A DNA stretch of 64,000 bases from the NCBI GenBank assembly GCA_965227095.1, contig CBDDFL010000002.1, forward strand, positions 62,001 to 126,000. Direction: 5' to 3'. Made by a program: the position numbers and the translations under genes. This DNA comes from JANQMY01 sp965227095. GTDB lineage: Bacteria > Pseudomonadota > Alphaproteobacteria > JANQMY01. This document shows, piece after piece, positions 60,841 through 64,000 of the stretch. Every line of letters starts with the position of its first letter. Position 1 is the stretch's first letter. The notes beneath the pieces are model-generated. The model was not told the origin of the DNA. It did no database searches and saw only the letters and a program-made list of their open reading frames with translations.

Positions 60841-61812
60841 TTAAGTGGGGGCTTTGTCGGATTTGGTCAATGCGTGCCGAGGGGGTGGTGCCGTTTCATC
60901 TGGGCAAGACCCATATTCCGCCTGGATCGTCGAGTGATGAATATCGAATTTTTTCGCCAGCAACATTTTGACGGCCCGCAACACCTGGTCTTGATCCTGG
61001 TCTTCGGCAATGGTGACGTGCAGTGTCAGGATCGGTTTTTGATCTGTCAGGGCCCATAAATGCATATGATGAATGCCCAAAACAGCGGGCACGCCCTTCA
61101 GGATCGCATTCGCGACGGCGTCCGGCTTTAAATGGCGCGGCGTTCCTTCCAGAAGGATATGGGTGCTGTCCACCACAACGCGATACGCCGCGTTGAGGAT
61201 CAGCGCGACCACCAACAATGACAGCAACGGATCCACGATGTTCCAACCGGTGGACATGATAATGGCGGCGGCGACAATCGCGGCGACCGACCCAAGCAGG
61301 TCGCTCAGCACATGGAGGGCGGCGCCACGCATATTGAGGTTCGCTTGATCGCCGCCATGAAGCAGATAAAACGCAATCACGTTGACGGCGAGTCCGGCAA
61401 AGGCAATCAATAACATTGGGCCCGCCAAGACTTCTACCGGTTCTTGGATCCGGCCGATTGCTTCATAAATAATCCACGCACCAATGGCGAACAGGGCCAA
61501 GCCGTTTACGAATGCGGCCAGGATCTGAAACCGGTGATAGCCATAGGACCTAGATCCGTCCGTTGGCCGATTGGCGATACGGAAGGCAAACCAGGCCAGG
61601 AGCAGCGCCAGCGAGTCCGTCAACATGTGGCCCGCATCCGCCAATAGGGCGAGCGATCCAGAGAGCAAGCCGCCGATCACCTCCACCACCATAAAGGTGA
61701 TGGTCAAAAGCATCGCTTGGAAAACGCGTTTTTGATCGGCGTTCGCTAGGTCGTGCTGGTGGCTATGACTGTGCGGATGCTTGTCGCCAGGTTCATGGTG
61801 CGAATGAGTCAT
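60841..61812 (-). CDS. Cation diffusion facilitator, zinc type (CzcD/ZitB-like)
   Basis: 323 residues. His-rich N-terminus (MTHSHHEPGDKHPHSHSHQH), then six membrane helices with the two metal-site motifs: ADAGHMLTDS in helix 2 and ALHVLSDLLGS in helix 5 (H-x3-D each), the zinc-specific HD-HD set. A cytoplasmic C-terminal domain with HHMHLWALTDQKPILTLHV follows. It exports Zn(II) or similar in exchange for protons. Confidence 0.92.
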   Translation of the reverse strand: MTHSHHEPGDKHPHSHSHQHDLANADQKRVFQAMLLTITFMVVEVIGGLLSGSLALLADAGHMLTDSLALLLAWFAFRIANRPTDGSRSYGYHRFQILAAFVNGLALFAIGAWIIYEAIGRIQEPVEVLAGPMLLIAFAGLAVNVIAFYLLHGGDQANLNMRGAALHVLSDLLGSVAAIVAAAIIMSTGWNIVDPLLSLLVVALILNAAYRVVVDSTHILLEGTPRHLKPDAVANAILKGVPAVLGIHHMHLWALTDQKPILTLHVTIAEDQDQDQVLRAVKMLLAKKFDIHHSTIQAEYGSCPDETAPPPRHALTKSDKAPT

Positions 61813-61881
61813 GCGATCCGTCTTAGTGAGTTTCGGCCCGTTTCGCCATTGAATTCTAGACCGGCGGTGACGCCAGTGCGT

Positions 61882-62607
61882 TTAATCCGACCCTGTGAGG
61901 CAGGTCGCGTGTCCATTTTCCACAACCCGCATGCGTCGTTGCAGAAGGTTTGCGCGCTGCTGAACATAGCGGCCAGGCGGATTGGCTTGCCATTTCACGG
62001 GGCTGGGAAGAATGGCCGCCAGACGCGCCGCCTCGTTTCGGGAAAGCTGGGCGGCTGATTTGCCAAAGTGATGCCGGGCCGCGGCCTCCGCGCCATAGAC
62101 GCCGTCGCCCCACTCCACAACGTTAAGGTAGGCTTCCAAGATTTTTGGCTTGGACCACATCAGTTCAATAAGGACCGTGAAATAGGCTTCAAATCCCTTG
62201 CGGGTCCATGTGCGGCGTTGCCAAAGGAAGACGTTCTTCGCCGTCTGCATGCTGATGGTGCTGGCCCCGCGCTTCTTGCCGCCGCTTTGATTATGCGCCC
62301 AGGCGGCTTCGATTGCGTCCCAGTCAAATCCGTCATGGGCGCAAAACTTGCTGTCTTCTCCGGCCATGACCGCATGACGCAGGTGGGGTGAAATGCGATC
62401 TAGGCCGCGCCACTGCTGGGAGACATCCGGCCCCCTTAGAATCCATTGCAGGCCCATTATAGAAGATGGGCTCAGCGACGTGATCGCGACCAAGGCGGGG
62501 GGTGCTGCCACGAGCACAAGAACACCCAAAAGCACAAGCCGCCGAACAACCGGCCGATAGGTCTTCCAGATTTTTTTGAGGTCAAGCGACCGTTTCTTTT
62601 TCGCCAT
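61882..62607 (-). CDS. mtgA: Monofunctional peptidoglycan glycosyltransferase
   Basis: 241 residues. One N-terminal membrane helix (RRLVLLGVLVLVAAPPALVA), then the GT51 domain: catalytic Glu in MAGEDSKFCAHDGFDWDAIE, the RGASTISMQTAKNVFLW motif, and EAYLNVVEWGDGVYGAEAAA. It polymerises lipid II in the periplasm. It diverges from uppP, which recycles the carrier of the same pathway. Confidence 0.95.
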   Translation of the reverse strand: MAKKKRSLDLKKIWKTYRPVVRRLVLLGVLVLVAAPPALVAITSLSPSSIMGLQWILRGPDVSQQWRGLDRISPHLRHAVMAGEDSKFCAHDGFDWDAIEAAWAHNQSGGKKRGASTISMQTAKNVFLWQRRTWTRKGFEAYFTVLIELMWSKPKILEAYLNVVEWGDGVYGAEAAARHHFGKSAAQLSRNEAARLAAILPSPVKWQANPPGRYVQQRANLLQRRMRVVENGHATCLTGSD

Positions 62608-62703
62608 GGATACTCAACGCATTTAAGCGGCGCGTTCTGACACAGTTTGGGGCCACTGCCAAAAGGTTTCGGCTATATCTCCGTTAACACCTGCATGATA
62701 TAG

Positions 62704-62715
62704 GACGGTAGCGTG
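62704..62715 (+). promoter_or_regulatory. ops-like element in the uppP leader
   Basis: GACGGTAGCGTG matches the ops consensus GGCGGTAGCGTG at 11 of 12 positions, reads toward uppP and ends 26 bases before its start codon. UppP serves all undecaprenyl-linked glycans. It may be a second site for the RfaH-like protein, or chance. Confidence 0.35.
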
Positions 62716-62741
62716 TCTATTTTTCGTGAAAGTTCTGCGTT

Positions 62742-63545
62742 TTGTCCCTCGAACAGCTCATCATTTTGTCGATTATTCAGGGAATTACCGAATTCCTGCC
62801 GATTAGCTCGTCGGGTCATTTGGTCTTTATCCCAGGTCTTTTGGGCTGGGAAGATCAGGGCATATTGATTGATGTGGCCGTCCATGTGGGCAGTCTTTTC
62901 GCGGTCCTTATCTATTTTTGGCGTGATCTTTTGGGATTGCTCGGTGGGGCGTGGGACTTGGTGCGCGGACAGATCTCGGAACAAGGCCGTTTGGTCCTTT
63001 TGCTCATCGGGGCCACGGTCCCAATCGTCATCATGGGTCTGGTGGCGCATGAGTTGGGTCTCATTGATTATTTGCGCAGTGTCGAAGTGATCGGTTGGAC
63101 GACGCTGATATTCGGTTTGGTGCTCTACGCAGCAGACCGGGCGGATGTCACCGTCCATTCCATGAAAGAGATGACTGTACGTGACGCCATGATCGTCGGG
63201 GGCGCGCAAGTTCTGAGCCTGGTACCGGGCACGAGCCGGTCCGGTATCACCATGACCGCCGCGCGGTTTTTGGGGTTTCAACGGTCAGAAGCCGCCCGTT
63301 TTTCGATGCTGCTATCCATCCCCACCATTTCGTCGGCGGGCCTGTTGGCGGTATTGGAGTTGATGGACAGTGGTGATGCTCAGCTTACGAATGATGCCGT
63401 GGCCGCCGCCTTTTTGTCATTCGTTTCGGCCTTGCTTGCGATCTGGGGCCTGATGAGCTTGGTCAACCGCGTAGGCTTTCTACCCTTCGTGATTTACCGG
63501 ACAATCTTGGGCCTTGGCTTGCTGATCTGGGTCTACGCCTTTTAA
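62742..63545 (+). CDS. uppP: Undecaprenyl-diphosphatase
   Basis: 267 residues, eight helices. GITEFLPISSSGHLVFIPGL and LVPGTSRSGITMTAARFLGF are the two catalytic motifs of the BacA/UppP family (Glu, Ser and Arg). It regenerates undecaprenyl phosphate for peptidoglycan and surface polysaccharide synthesis. The start is a TTG at 62742 with GAAAG upstream. Its stop overlaps the stop of the next gene on the other strand by four bases. Confidence 0.95.
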   Translation: MSLEQLIILSIIQGITEFLPISSSGHLVFIPGLLGWEDQGILIDVAVHVGSLFAVLIYFWRDLLGLLGGAWDLVRGQISEQGRLVLLLIGATVPIVIMGLVAHELGLIDYLRSVEVIGWTTLIFGLVLYAADRADVTVHSMKEMTVRDAMIVGGAQVLSLVPGTSRSGITMTAARFLGFQRSEAARFSMLLSIPTISSAGLLAVLELMDSGDAQLTNDAVAAAFLSFVSALLAIWGLMSLVNRVGFLPFVIYRTILGLGLLIWVYAF

Positions 63546-64000
63546 AGGCCATTTCCTTCGTAATCTGGTTCTTGGAATTCGCCATGCGGACGGAAGCGCC
63601 ATAAATATTGTGGCACAATCGCTTCAACCGTAGACGGATGAATACCTAGATCCTCGAAGATGGCAATTTCCGGATCATCGCTCGCGCCGACCACATTGTC
63701 GCTTCGCAGCAGTTTTACTTGGTCATAGGTGAGCGGTGCAAACGGCAACCACCCCGTCAGCAGCCCCATGAGCGAGGCAATGGGGAAGGGTATGGATACC
63801 AAGGCTTTCGAGCGATTGGTTTGCTCCGTCACCAGTTGCAGCAATTCCTTGAATGAATAAATCGTCGGCCCGCCGAGTTCCACGGTGCGCCCTTTAAACT
63901 CTGATCGCTCCAACAGGGCCACAATCGCCTCTGCCACGTCTGTTACATAGACGGGTTGGAACTTGGTTTTGCCGCCGCCGATCAAGGGAAGAACCGGCGC
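63542..64000 (-). CDS. Complex-I NDUFA9-family SDR (C-terminal part; runs off the right edge)
   Basis: The open frame reaches the right edge (APVLPLIGGGKTKFQPVYVT), so the gene continues outside. Visible are the phrases VTDVAEAIVALLERSEFKG, TVELGGPTIYSFKELLQLV and the C-terminal DLGIHPSTVEAIVPQYLWRF, typical of the NDUFA9-like SDR subunit associated with respiratory complex I in alphaproteobacteria. The NAD(P)-binding N-terminus is not in the window. Confidence 0.82.
   Translation of the reverse strand, partial: APVLPLIGGGKTKFQPVYVTDVAEAIVALLERSEFKGRTVELGGPTIYSFKELLQLVTEQTNRSKALVSIPFPIASLMGLLTGWLPFAPLTYDQVKLLRSDNVVGASDDPEIAIFEDLGIHPSTVEAIVPQYLWRFRPHGEFQEPDYEGNGL

Overview
The window reads as chromosomal DNA of an alphaproteobacterium, probably an aerobic, motile heterotroph able to use alkanes. 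The evidence is the gene families and neighbourhoods: two tandem CYP153-type P450s, an uppP gene facing a complex-I NDUFA9-type gene, the group GST / membrane protein / queG, and the translation cluster thrS-infC ... rpmI-rplT-pheS-pheT. The genus cannot be named from sequence alone.

Region 1 (1-16,400) is catabolic DNA broken up by mobile elements. A MarR regulator (running off the left edge) diverges from an operon of a Rieske protein, a small protein and an amidohydrolase. The amidohydrolase is cut by a 3,506-bp Tn5053/Tn7-like element made only of tniA, tniB and tniQ. An apparently identical second copy lies exactly 8,300 bp further on, in the same orientation. Between them are the right-hand end of a third, related tni element, two IS110-family fragments, a frameshifted IS5-family element and one intact serine hydrolase. 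The second copy cuts a thiolase-like gene that ends an operon with two CYP153 P450s.

Region 2 (16,600-39,000) starts with a chemoreceptor and continues as a surface-polysaccharide locus. Rightward genes make nucleotide sugars (gmd, fcl, a UDP-sulfoquinovose synthase, a further epimerase, a gmd paralogue, galE) and include glycosyltransferases. A leftward operon (37,615 to 30,636) starts with a winged-helix regulator and a NusG/RfaH paralogue, followed by glycosyltransferases and methyltransferases. A 12-base exact match to the enterobacterial ops element (the RfaH recruitment site) lies between the RfaH-like gene and the polysaccharide genes. I consider this the most interesting signal in the window. 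No flippase, polymerase or export genes are visible, so the locus is incomplete or dispersed.

Region 3 (39,100-64,000) is mostly housekeeping: an ABC-F ATPase, tRNA-Ser(GGA), lepA, pheT-pheS, rplT, rpmI, infC, thrS, a group of glycosyltransferase and SDR genes, queG, a GST, a zinc-type CDF transporter, mtgA, uppP and an NDUFA9-like gene. Points of note are a probable AUA start codon for infC, an exported calmodulin-like four-EF-hand protein, three forward genes splitting infC from rpmI, and an ops-like site in front of uppP.
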